DNA of 64,000 bases from Muricauda sp. SCSIO 64092. GTDB taxonomy: Bacteria; Bacteroidota; Bacteroidia; Flavobacteriales; Flavobacteriaceae. Position numbers and translations under genes: made by a program. The stretch is from NCBI RefSeq assembly GCF_023016285.1, contig NZ_CP095413.1, positions 3,427,001-3,491,000 on the forward strand, given 5' to 3'. This document shows positions 57,311 to 64,000 of the stretch, one piece after another. The notes under the pieces are model-generated. The model saw only the letters and a program-made list of their open reading frames with translations. It was not told the DNA's origin and did no database searches. Position 1 is the stretch's first letter. Each line of letters opens with the position of its first letter.

Positions 57311-57853
57311 ATGTCAAGAATAGGTAATAACCCAATCCCAATTCCAGAAGGAGTTACCATAGAGGTAAAGGACAACGCCGTAACAGTAAAAGGAAAACTT
57401 GGAGAATTGACCCAAGAGTTTAACGGCGTGGAAATGAAAATGGAAGAAGGTAGTTTAACGGTGTCAAGAACCTCCGAATCCAAAGACCATAAGGCAAAAC
57501 ATGGTTTGTACAGAGCCCTGGTCAATAATATGGTGGAAGGTGTTTCCAAAGGTTGGACCAAGGAATTGGAATTGGTAGGGGTAGGATATCGTGCCAGCAA
57601 CCAAGGACAGAAATTGGATTTGGCACTTGGTTTTTCGCACAACATTGTAATGGATATTGCTCCAGAAGTAAAGATTGAAACTGTTTCCGAGAAAGGGAAG
57701 AACCCAATCGTAAAACTTACTTCGCACGACAAGCAATTGGTTGGTGCAGTGGCCGCAAAAATCCGTTCGTTCAGAAAGCCTGAACCTTACAAAGGAAAAG
57801 GTATCAAGTTCGTTGGAGAGCAAATTAGAAGAAAAGCAGGTAAATCAGCTTAA
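57311..57853 (+). CDS. rplF: Ribosomal protein L6
   Basis: A 180-residue L6 made of two repeats: [26 protein letters not shown], and the C-terminal [23 protein letters not shown]. Confidence 0.99.
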   Translation: MSRIGNNPIPIPEGVTIEVKDNAVTVKGKLGELTQEFNGVEMKMEEGSLTVSRTSESKDHKAKHGLYRALVNNMVEGVSKGWTKELELVGVGYRASNQGQKLDLALGFSHNIVMDIAPEVKIETVSEKGKNPIVKLTSHDKQLVGAVAAKIRSFRKPEPYKGKGIKFVGEQIRRKAGKSA

Positions 57854-57864
57854 TAGATAGAAAA

Positions 57865-58218
57865 ATGGGATTATCAAAGTCTGATAGAAAATTACGTATA
57901 CGACGAAGGATTAGAAAAGTTTCCTTTGGGACCGAGACCCGTCCACGTTTGTCCGTATTCCGTAGTAACAAGGAAATCTATGCCCAATTGATTGATGATA
58001 ACGCAGGAAAAACGTTGGTTGCAGCTTCATCACGGGACAAAGGTATCGATGCAAAGGGCACCAAGACAGAAATTGCGGCCGCCGTTGGAAAAGCGATTGC
58101 CGAAAAAGCAAAGAAAGTAGGTGTTGAAACTGTAGCCTTTGATAGAGGGGGCAATCTTTATCACGGTCGGGTTAAAGCCTTGGCCGAAGGAGCAAGGGAA
58201 GCAGGACTTAAATTCTAA
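57865..58218 (+). CDS. rplR: Ribosomal protein L18
   Basis: A 117-residue L18 that binds 5S r[21 protein letters not shown] and [27 protein letters not shown]. Confidence 0.99.
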   Translation: MGLSKSDRKLRIRRRIRKVSFGTETRPRLSVFRSNKEIYAQLIDDNAGKTLVAASSRDKGIDAKGTKTEIAAAVGKAIAEKAKKVGVETVAFDRGGNLYHGRVKALAEGAREAGLKF

Positions 58219-58223
58219 ATCAT

Positions 58224-58748
58224 ATGTATCAGAAGTATAAAAACGTAGAAACGGTTAAACCTGGAGGTTTAGAATTAAAGGACCGTCTTGTTGGTGTGCA
58301 AAGGGTAACCAAGGTAACCAAAGGTGGTCGTGCCTTCGGATTCTCTGCCATAGTTGTTGTAGGGGACGAGAACGGTGTTGTAGGCCACGGTTTGGGGAAA
58401 TCCAAGGAAGTTGCCACGGCAATTGCCAAGGCCATTGAGGATGCCAAAAAGAATTTGATTCGAATTCCCTTGAACAAGGGAACCTTGCCACACGAGCAAA
58501 AAGGAAAATACGGAGGGGCAAAGGTCTTTATCAAACCGGCCTCACAGGGTACCGGGGTAATTGCGGGAGGTGCCGTACGTGCGGTATTGGAATCCGTTGG
58601 GGTACACGATGTACTTTCAAAATCCCAAGGTTCTTCCAATCCCCACAATGTGGTAAAAGCAACATTTGATGCATTACTGCAATTGCGCGATGCGAATACC
58701 GTAGCCAAACAGCGTGGAATAAGCGTAGAAAAAGTATTTAAAGGATAA
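58224..58748 (+). CDS. rpsE: Ribosomal protein S5
   Basis: A 174-residue S5 with the double-stranded RNA-binding fold: [40 protein letters not shown], and [18 protein letters not shown]. Confidence 0.99.
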   Translation: MYQKYKNVETVKPGGLELKDRLVGVQRVTKVTKGGRAFGFSAIVVVGDENGVVGHGLGKSKEVATAIAKAIEDAKKNLIRIPLNKGTLPHEQKGKYGGAKVFIKPASQGTGVIAGGAVRAVLESVGVHDVLSKSQGSSNPHNVVKATFDALLQLRDANTVAKQRGISVEKVFKG

Positions 58749-58751
58749 GTC

Positions 58752-58931
58752 ATGGCGAAGATTAAAGTGAAGCAGGTTAAGAGTGCCATTAAAAGGCCAC
58801 AAAACCAAAAAAGGACATTGGCAGCACTTGGGCTTAGAAAATTGGGCCAAGTTGTGGAGCATGATGATACGCCAAACATCCTTGGAATGATAAATAAAGT
58901 AAAACACTTGGTTTCTACCGAGGAAGCATAA
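58752..58931 (+). CDS. rpmD: Ribosomal protein L30
   Basis: A 59-residue L30 in the usual place between rpsE and rpl[21 protein letters not shown], then [20 protein letters not shown] and the [10 protein letters not shown] end. It starts three bases after the rpsE stop and ends TAA. Confidence 0.98.
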   Translation: MAKIKVKQVKSAIKRPQNQKRTLAALGLRKLGQVVEHDDTPNILGMINKVKHLVSTEEA

Positions 58932-58941
58932 AACGAACAAC

Positions 58942-59394
58942 ATGGATTTAAGCAATTTAAAGCCAGCAGAGGGTTCCACCCATAGACACGGAAAGAGGCT
59001 TGGTAGAGGAGAAGGCTCGGGAAAAGGTGGAACGGCCGCTCGTGGACATAAAGGGGCAAAGTCCAGATCCGGGTATTCCAAAAAGATAGGTTTTGAAGGG
59101 GGGCAAATGCCGCTACAACGTCGAGTACCAAAATTTGGATTCAAAAATATTAACCGTAAGGAGTATCAGCCCGTTAATTTGGACAAGCTCCAAGCTTTGG
59201 TGGATAACAAGTTGGTCAAAGGGGAAGTGACCTTTGAAAACCTCGTAGAGAACAGATTGGTTGGTAAAAACAAATTGGTAAAGATTTTAGGCGATGGGGA
59301 ATTGAAGGCCAAGCTTAAGGTTTCTGCCCATAAATTTAGTGCTTCGGCAAAGGCCGCTATTGAGGCAGCTGGAGGTGAGGCAATAAATTTATAA
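58942..59394 (+). CDS. rplO: Ribosomal protein L15
   Basis: A 150-residue L15: [33 protein letters not shown] at the flexible N-terminus, [17 protein letters not shown], and a C-terminal [20 protein letters not shown]. Confidence 0.99.
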   Translation: MDLSNLKPAEGSTHRHGKRLGRGEGSGKGGTAARGHKGAKSRSGYSKKIGFEGGQMPLQRRVPKFGFKNINRKEYQPVNLDKLQALVDNKLVKGEVTFENLVENRLVGKNKLVKILGDGELKAKLKVSAHKFSASAKAAIEAAGGEAINL

Positions 59395-59403
59395 CACAAC
59401 AGT

Positions 59404-60747
59404 ATGAAAAAGTTTATTGAGACCATATCCAATATTTGGAAAATTGAGGAGCTAAGACAACGCATCTTGGTTACCTTGGGATTGTTGTTGGTATACCGTT
59501 TTGGTGCACAAGTTGTCCTGCCAGGTATTGATACTACGCAATTGGCAGAATTGGCCGATAATGCTGGTGATGGAATTTTAGGACTTTTGAATGCTTTTAC
59601 CGGAGGGGCCTTTGCCAACGCTTCGGTGTTTGCCCTGGGTATTATGCCCTATATCTCCGCGTCCATTGTGGTACAGTTAATGAGTATTGCCATTCCCTAC
59701 CTTCAAAAATTGGATAAGGAAGGTGAAAGTGGTCGTAAAACAAAAAACCAGATTACGCGCTGGTTGACCATAGGAATATGTATTGTTCAAGCACCTGCAT
59801 ATTTATATGGACTGGGAGCCCTGGGGGTTCCGGATAGTGCCTTTATCCTAGGGAAAGGATTGGATTTTATTGTCCCAGCCGTAATTATTTTGGTGACAGG
59901 TTGTGTATTTGCGATGTGGTTGGGGGAGAAGATTACGGATAAGGGAATTGGAAACGGTATCTCCCTTTTGATCATGATAGGGATCATTGCGACCATGCCA
60001 CAATCATTTGTTCAGGAATTTATCTCAAGAACCACCAATAATACGGGCGGATTGATGTTCATGTTGATTGAGATCATTATTTGGTTCCTGGTGATTTTGG
60101 CCAGTGTACTTTTGGTCATGGCCATTCGTCAGATTCCCGTACAGTACGCAAGACGGAGTGCATCTGGCGGATATGAAAAGAATATTATGGGTTCACGCCA
60201 GTATATCCCATTAAAATTGAATGCTTCCGGTGTAATGCCCATTATTTTTGCCCAAGCCATTATGTTTGCTCCAAGTTTAATTGGACGTACGTTCAACAAT
60301 ACCGCTGTAGGGCAGTGGATGGAAGTACAGTTTGCAGATATATTTGGTCTTTGGTACAATGTGCTTTTTGCTGTGTTGATCATCATTTTCACCTACTTCT
60401 ATACGGCGATTACCGTGCCTACGAATAAAATGGCAGATGATTTAAAACGAAGTGGTGGTTTTATTCCAGGTATTCGTCCAGGTAAGGAGACCGCAGATTT
60501 CCTGGATAAGATAATGTCATTGATCACATTCCCAGGTTCAGTATTCTTGGCCTTATTGGCCGTATTGCCTGCGGTAGTTGTAAAACTAATGGATGTACAG
60601 GCAGGATGGGCATTGTTTTACGGAGGTACATCACTACTGATTATGGTAGGTGTGGCCATAGATACTGTTCAACAGGTGAATTCCTATTTATTGAACAGGC
60701 ATTATGATGGCTTAATGAAAACCGGTAAAAACAGAAAAGTAGCATAA
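59404..60747 (+). CDS. secY: Protein translocase subunit SecY
   Basis: A 447-residue SecY with ten transmembrane helices, the channel through which Sec substrates cross the inner membrane. [16 protein letters not shown] marks the plug and helix 2 region, [12 protein letters not shown] helix 4, and [36 protein letters not shown] the cytoplasmic loop that contacts the ribosome. It lies nine bases after rplO, as usual in the spc operon. Confidence 0.99.
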   Translation: MKKFIETISNIWKIEELRQRILVTLGLLLVYRFGAQVVLPGIDTTQLAELADNAGDGILGLLNAFTGGAFANASVFALGIMPYISASIVVQLMSIAIPYLQKLDKEGESGRKTKNQITRWLTIGICIVQAPAYLYGLGALGVPDSAFILGKGLDFIVPAVIILVTGCVFAMWLGEKITDKGIGNGISLLIMIGIIATMPQSFVQEFISRTTNNTGGLMFMLIEIIIWFLVILASVLLVMAIRQIPVQYARRSASGGYEKNIMGSRQYIPLKLNASGVMPIIFAQAIMFAPSLIGRTFNNTAVGQWMEVQFADIFGLWYNVLFAVLIIIFTYFYTAITVPTNKMADDLKRSGGFIPGIRPGKETADFLDKIMSLITFPGSVFLALLAVLPAVVVKLMDVQAGWALFYGGTSLLIMVGVAIDTVQQVNSYLLNRHYDGLMKTGKNRKVA

Positions 60748-60748
60748 C

Positions 60749-60964
60749 ATGGCAAAACAACCGGCCATAGAGCAAGACGGGAGTATCATTGAAGCATTGT
60801 CCAATGCAATGTTTCGAGTGGAATTGGAAAACGGACATATCGTTACCGCCCATATTTCGGGTAAGATGCGTATGCATTACATCAAATTATTGCCTGGAGA
60901 TAAGGTGAAATTGGAAATGAGTCCGTACGATTTGACAAAAGCAAGAATTACGTACAGATATTAA
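60749..60964 (+). CDS. infA: Translation initiation factor IF-1
   Basis: A 71-residue OB-fold protein that blocks the A site during initiation: [24 protein letters not shown] and [25 protein letters not shown]. One base after secY. Confidence 0.99.
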   Translation: MAKQPAIEQDGSIIEALSNAMFRVELENGHIVTAHISGKMRMHYIKLLPGDKVKLEMSPYDLTKARITYRY

Positions 60965-60976
60965 GAAACTTTAGAA

Positions 60977-61093
60977 ATGAAAGTTAGGGCATCAATTAAG
61001 AAGAGAAGTGCAGACTGCAAAATTGTTCGCAGAAAAGGCAGGCTGTATGTAATCAACAAAAAGAATCCTAGATTTAAACAAAGACAAGGATAA
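60977..61093 (+). CDS. rpmJ: Ribosomal protein L36 (zinc-free form)
   Basis: A 38-residue L36 found by reading between infA and rps[15 protein letters not shown], then [19 protein letters not shown] and a KQRQG end. Only one of the four zinc ligands of the classic form is left (Cys14), so this is the zinc-independent type, as for S14. Confidence 0.97.
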   Translation: MKVRASIKKRSADCKIVRRKGRLYVINKKNPRFKQRQG

Positions 61094-61101
61094 AAGTAGA
61101 T

Positions 61102-61170
61102 GTTGGAAGTTAGGCGTTGGACGAAAAAGTGACCGCTTTTTCAACAACACTAACAACTAACCACTAATAA
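61102..61170. repeat. Facing heptad blocks with central hairpin between rpmJ and rpsM
   Basis: Three GTTRGNN units (61102-61122) are followed by a perfect hairpin GAAAAAG-TGACCG-CTTTTTC (61123-61142) and then an AACAACA plus three CTAAYNN units (61143-61170). All units keep a 7-base step, and the right block is the reverse complement type of the left (GTTAG against CTAAC). Confidence 0.75.
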
Positions 61171-61178
61171 GTGATAAT

Positions 61179-61553
61179 ATGGCAAGAATTGCAGGTGTTG
61201 ATATACCAAAACAAAAAAGGGGTGCAATTGCACTGACCTACATCTATGGCATCGGTAAAAGTCGTGCCCAGGAGATTTTGGGTAAGGCTGGTGTTGATGA
61301 AGATATCAAGGTTTCCGAGTGGAATGATGACCAAATTGGTAAAATCCGTGAGGCTGTAGGGGAGTACACCATTGAAGGGGAACTACGCTCAGAAACACAA
61401 TTGAACATTAAGCGATTAATGGATATTGGATGTTTCCGTGGAATCCGTCATAGATCGGGCTTACCACTGCGTGGCCAACGTACCAAAAACAATTCTAGGA
61501 CGAGAAAAGGAAAACGTAAAACGGTTGCCAACAAGAAAAAGGCAACTAAATAA
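61179..61553 (+). CDS. rpsM: Ribosomal protein S13
   Basis: A 124-residue S13: [53 protein letters not shown]. Flanked on both sides by heptad-repeat gaps. Confidence 0.99.
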   Translation: MARIAGVDIPKQKRGAIALTYIYGIGKSRAQEILGKAGVDEDIKVSEWNDDQIGKIREAVGEYTIEGELRSETQLNIKRLMDIGCFRGIRHRSGLPLRGQRTKNNSRTRKGKRKTVANKKKATK

Positions 61554-61565
61554 TAAATAGAATAC

Positions 61566-61639
61566 TAGTCATTAGTAGTCAGCTGTTGGATCTGTTTGAA
61601 AGGGAAATAGTTAGGATTCCAACAACTACAAACTAACCT
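61566..61639. repeat. Heptad-repeat gap between rpsM and rpsK
   Basis: TAGTCAT and TAGTAGT begin the left side (61566-61579), and CCAACAA, CTACAAA, CTAACCT form the right side (61619-61639), in 7-base steps. AGCTGTTGGA (61581-61590) and TCCAACAACT (61618-61627) are reverse complements with one mismatch. It is the most decayed of the three ribosomal-operon copies. A GCCC/GGGC hairpin follows at about 61643-61660. Confidence 0.55.
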
Positions 61640-61676
61640 GTCCAGCCCACAAGGCGGGCAGCTATAAACTGAAAAA

Positions 61677-62069
61677 ATGGCAAAAGCAAGTACCAAAACT
61701 GCAAAAAAGCGAAAAGTTATTGTTGATGCTACTGGGGAAGCCCATATTGTAGCATCGTTCAATAACATCATTATTTCTTTGACCAATAAGAAAGGTGATG
61801 TGATTTCCTGGTCTTCTGCGGGAAAGATGGGCTTCCGTGGTTCCAAGAAAAATACACCTTATGCTGCCCAGGTAGCTGCCGAGGAGTGTGCAAAGGTTGC
61901 CCATGAAGCAGGTCTTAGAAAAGTAAAGGTTTTCGTGAAAGGCCCGGGAAATGGAAGGGAGTCCGCAATTCGTACAATTCACAATTCGGGAATTGAAGTA
62001 ACGGAAATTGTGGATGTTACCCCGCTACCGCACAACGGTTGCAGGCCTCCAAAAAGAAGAAGAGTTTAA
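61677..62069 (+). CDS. rpsK: Ribosomal protein S11
   Basis: A 130-residue S11: [46 protein letters not shown] and a C-terminal [18 protein letters not shown]. Confidence 0.99.
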   Translation: MAKASTKTAKKRKVIVDATGEAHIVASFNNIIISLTNKKGDVISWSSAGKMGFRGSKKNTPYAAQVAAEECAKVAHEAGLRKVKVFVKGPGNGRESAIRTIHNSGIEVTEIVDVTPLPHNGCRPPKRRRV

Positions 62070-62165
62070 TTAACATAATCCTGAAAAGGATTTTCACCTG
62101 AAGGTGCATCAAGATTATCGAAGGATAAGCCTTAATTCATAATCGCACATTCAAAAATTTAGAAA
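62070..62165 (+). promoter_or_regulatory. Structured leader before rpsD (candidate S4 autoregulatory element)
   Basis: Three hairpins occur in a row: AATCC-TGAAAA-GGATT (62077-62092), CACC-TGAA-GGTG (62095-62106), and TTATC-GAAG-GATAA (62115-62128), the last inside AAG...CTT. S4 commonly represses its own operon by binding such a leader, and S4 leaders have been described from comparative work in Bacteroidetes (from memory). The sequence here was not compared with those models. Confidence 0.6.
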
Positions 62166-62771
62166 ATGGCAAGATATACAGGACCAAAATCAAAAATCGC
62201 CCGTAAGTTTGGAGAGGCGATTTTCGGCGATGATAAATCGTTCGAAAAAAAGAATTACCCTCCGGGAATGCACGGAAACAACCGTCGTCGCGGAAAAAAA
62301 TCAGAATACGCCATTCAGTTGGCAGAAAAACAGAAAGCAAAATATACCTACGGTATTTTGGAGCGTCAGTTTAGAAATCTCTTTAGCGAGGCCAAAAGAC
62401 GCGAAGGAGTTACCGGTGAGGTACTTTTACAGCTTTGTGAATCCCGTTTGGATAATGTAGTGTACCGTATGGGTATTGCCCCTTCCAGAAGGGGGGCCCG
62501 TCAGTTGGTATCCCATAGGCACATAACAGTAAATGGTGGTGTGGTCAACATTCCATCATATTCCCTAAGACCGGGAGACGTAATTGGTGTAAGGGAAAAA
62601 TCGAAGTCGGTTCAAGCCATTAATGATTCACTTTCGAATAACAGCAGTGTATATGAGTGGATTACGTGGAATGGTGATAAAAAGGAAGGAACATTTGTCA
62701 CCGTACCTGAAAGGCTTCAAATTCCTGAAAACATCAAGGAACAACTAATCGTCGAGTTATACTCAAAATAA
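62166..62771 (+). CDS. rpsD: Ribosomal protein S4
   Basis: A 201-residue S4: [34 protein letters not shown], and the S4 domain [25 protein letters not shown]. No N-terminal zinc cysteines. It starts 30S assembly and is often an operon repressor. Confidence 0.99.
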   Translation: MARYTGPKSKIARKFGEAIFGDDKSFEKKNYPPGMHGNNRRRGKKSEYAIQLAEKQKAKYTYGILERQFRNLFSEAKRREGVTGEVLLQLCESRLDNVVYRMGIAPSRRGARQLVSHRHITVNGGVVNIPSYSLRPGDVIGVREKSKSVQAINDSLSNNSSVYEWITWNGDKKEGTFVTVPERLQIPENIKEQLIVELYSK

Positions 62772-62789
62772 AACTACATTCATCCTATT

Positions 62790-63782
62790 ATGGCATTACT
62801 TAATTTTCAGAAGCCCGATAAAGTTATAATGATCGATTCAACGGATTTCGAAGGGAAATTCGAATTTCGCCCTTTGGAGCCCGGTTATGGATTGACTGTC
62901 GGGAACGCCTTGCGCAGGGTATTGCTTTCCTCTTTGGAAGGCTTTGCGATCACTTCGGTTAGAATTGATGGTGTGGAGCATGAATTCTCTGTAATCCCTG
63001 GGGTTGTAGAGGATGTTACCGAAATGATCTTGAACTTAAAACAAGTTCGCTTTAAGAGACAGATTGATGACGTTGAAAGTGAAACCGTATCCATTTCAGT
63101 GAGTGGAAAAGAACAGATGACCGCAGGTGATTTCCAAAAATTCATCTCAGGATACCAAGTATTGAATCCAGATTTGGTCGTCTGTAACATGGACCCAAAG
63201 GTTTCCGTGAATATGGAAATCATTATTGAAAAAGGCAGGGGTTATGTCCCTGCAGAGGAAAACAAGAAATCCAATGCCCCTTTGGGCACCATTGCCGTTG
63301 ACTCTGTATTTACGCCGATCAAGAATGTAAAGTATAGCATTGAAAACTATAGGGTGGAACAGAAGACGGATTACGAAAAATTGGTTTTCGAGATCGTTAG
63401 CGATGGTTCCATACATCCTAAAGATGCCCTGACAGAAGCTGCCAAGGTTTTGATCCATCACTTTATGTTGTTCTCCGATGAGCGAATTACGCTTGAAGCT
63501 GATGAAATTGCACAAACGGAAACCTATGATGAGGAATCACTGCACATGCGTCAGTTACTAAAAACCAAATTGGTGGATATGGACCTTTCCGTGCGCGCCT
63601 TGAACTGTTTAAAAGCAGCTGAGGTCGATACCTTGGGGGACTTGGTTTCATTCAACAAGAATGATTTAATGAAGTTTAGAAACTTTGGTAAAAAATCCTT
63701 GACCGAACTTGAGGAACTGGTAATCAATAAGGGATTACAATTTGGAATGGATTTGACCAAATACAAATTGGATAAGGACTAA
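62790..63782 (+). CDS. rpoA: DNA-directed RNA polymerase subunit alpha
   Basis: A 330-residue alpha subunit. The N-terminal domain (1-230) for assembly with beta shows [38 protein letters not shown] and [22 protein letters not shown]. The C-terminal domain (about 250-330) shows [21 protein letters not shown] and [15 protein letters not shown] for DNA and activator contact. Confidence 0.99.
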   Translation: MALLNFQKPDKVIMIDSTDFEGKFEFRPLEPGYGLTVGNALRRVLLSSLEGFAITSVRIDGVEHEFSVIPGVVEDVTEMILNLKQVRFKRQIDDVESETVSISVSGKEQMTAGDFQKFISGYQVLNPDLVVCNMDPKVSVNMEIIIEKGRGYVPAEENKKSNAPLGTIAVDSVFTPIKNVKYSIENYRVEQKTDYEKLVFEIVSDGSIHPKDALTEAAKVLIHHFMLFSDERITLEADEIAQTETYDEESLHMRQLLKTKLVDMDLSVRALNCLKAAEVDTLGDLVSFNKNDLMKFRNFGKKSLTELEELVINKGLQFGMDLTKYKLDKD

Positions 63783-63848
63783 TAATCATATTTTGCTCTC
63801 CCGATAAATAGCATTGGGATCTGGTAGCAAGATGATAACAAAGTAAAG

Positions 63849-64000
63849 ATGAGACACGGAAAAAAATTCAATCACCTGGGGAGAACGGCATCGCACAGAA
63901 AAGCAATGTTGGCAAACATGGCCTGTTCCCTAATTGAGCATAAACGGATCAATACTACAGTTGCGAAGGCCAAAGCCCTAAAACAATTTGTGGAACCATT
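63849..64000 (+). CDS. rplQ: Ribosomal protein L17, N-terminal part
   Basis: The start of L17 ([20 protein letters not shown], then [23 protein letters not shown]) is cut by the window end after about 50 residues. It completes the alpha operon order rpsM-rpsK-rpsD-rpoA-rplQ. Confidence 0.98.
   Translation, partial: MRHGKKFNHLGRTASHRKAMLANMACSLIEHKRINTTVAKAKALKQFVEP

Noticed and set aside
58229..59131. A 300-codon open frame on the minus strand across rpsE, rpmD and rplO
   Set aside because: It lies fully opposite three certain ribosomal protein genes and its translation shows no protein-like pattern. It is a by-product of their codon use.

Overview
The window looks like the chromosome of a marine-type member of the Flavobacteriaceae (Bacteroidetes), perhaps near Muricauda/Allomuricauda, Maribacter or Robiginitalea. 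The signs are Bacteroidetes-type promoters (TAnnTTTG at -7, TTTG about 19 bases upstream), A-rich ribosome binding regions without a strong Shine-Dalgarno, a SusC/SusD locus, type IX secretion partners (PorP/SprF, a gliding-motility C-terminal domain protein), a DUF5723 protein, a fused HPRT-adenylate kinase, and a ribosomal operon in which fusA is followed directly by rpsJ with no tuf. The genus is a guess; the family-level placement is firmer.

Layout. 1-2.4 kb: start of gcvP (cut by the window edge), a UbiA-like membrane protein, and an ECF sigma factor with a small partner protein. 2.6-12.4 kb: housekeeping genes (M3 peptidase, purK-purE, hpt-adk fusion, obgE) plus a DUF4136 lipoprotein and a secreted S9 peptidase. 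12.5-17.6 kb: two small membrane proteins beside a LytS/LytTR two-component pair, a DoxX protein, a CPBP membrane protease gene broken by one in-frame TAG, an SDR with an atypical active site, and a cupin. 17.6-23.6 kb: an OmpA/PorP/gliding C-terminal domain operon. 23.8-37.8 kb: mpl, DUF1569, three tandem secreted fibre-like paralogues, radC, DUF7033 and HAD proteins, a three-gene envelope operon with DUF5723, rarA, rhomboid, rlmB. 37.8-46.6 kb: a secreted protein of unknown role, a SusC/SusD/lipoprotein operon and a two-domain fasciclin lipoprotein, followed by two gene-poor stretches. 47-64 kb: a nearly continuous ribosomal superoperon from rpsL to rplQ (cut by the window end), with secY, infA, rpmJ and rpoA.

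The most unusual signal is non-coding. At least five intergenic gaps carry DNA with an exact 7-base period. Two are long direct arrays (17 units at 4738-4856; 16 units at 17117-17228, which also supply the stop codon of the cupin gene). Three are inside the ribosomal operon (rpsN-rpsH, rpmJ-rpsM, rpsM-rpsK); the first two clearly, and the third more weakly, consist of short heptad blocks facing each other in inverted orientation, so the transcript could fold into stems spaced every seven bases. Other leads are a 162-bp foldback element with 20-bp perfect terminal inverted repeats before the DUF7033 gene, an internal promoter plus terminator-like hairpin between rpsJ and rplC (candidate L3/L4 operon attenuator), a three-hairpin leader before rpsD (candidate S4 autoregulatory leader), and a perfect palindrome inside the gcvP promoter.
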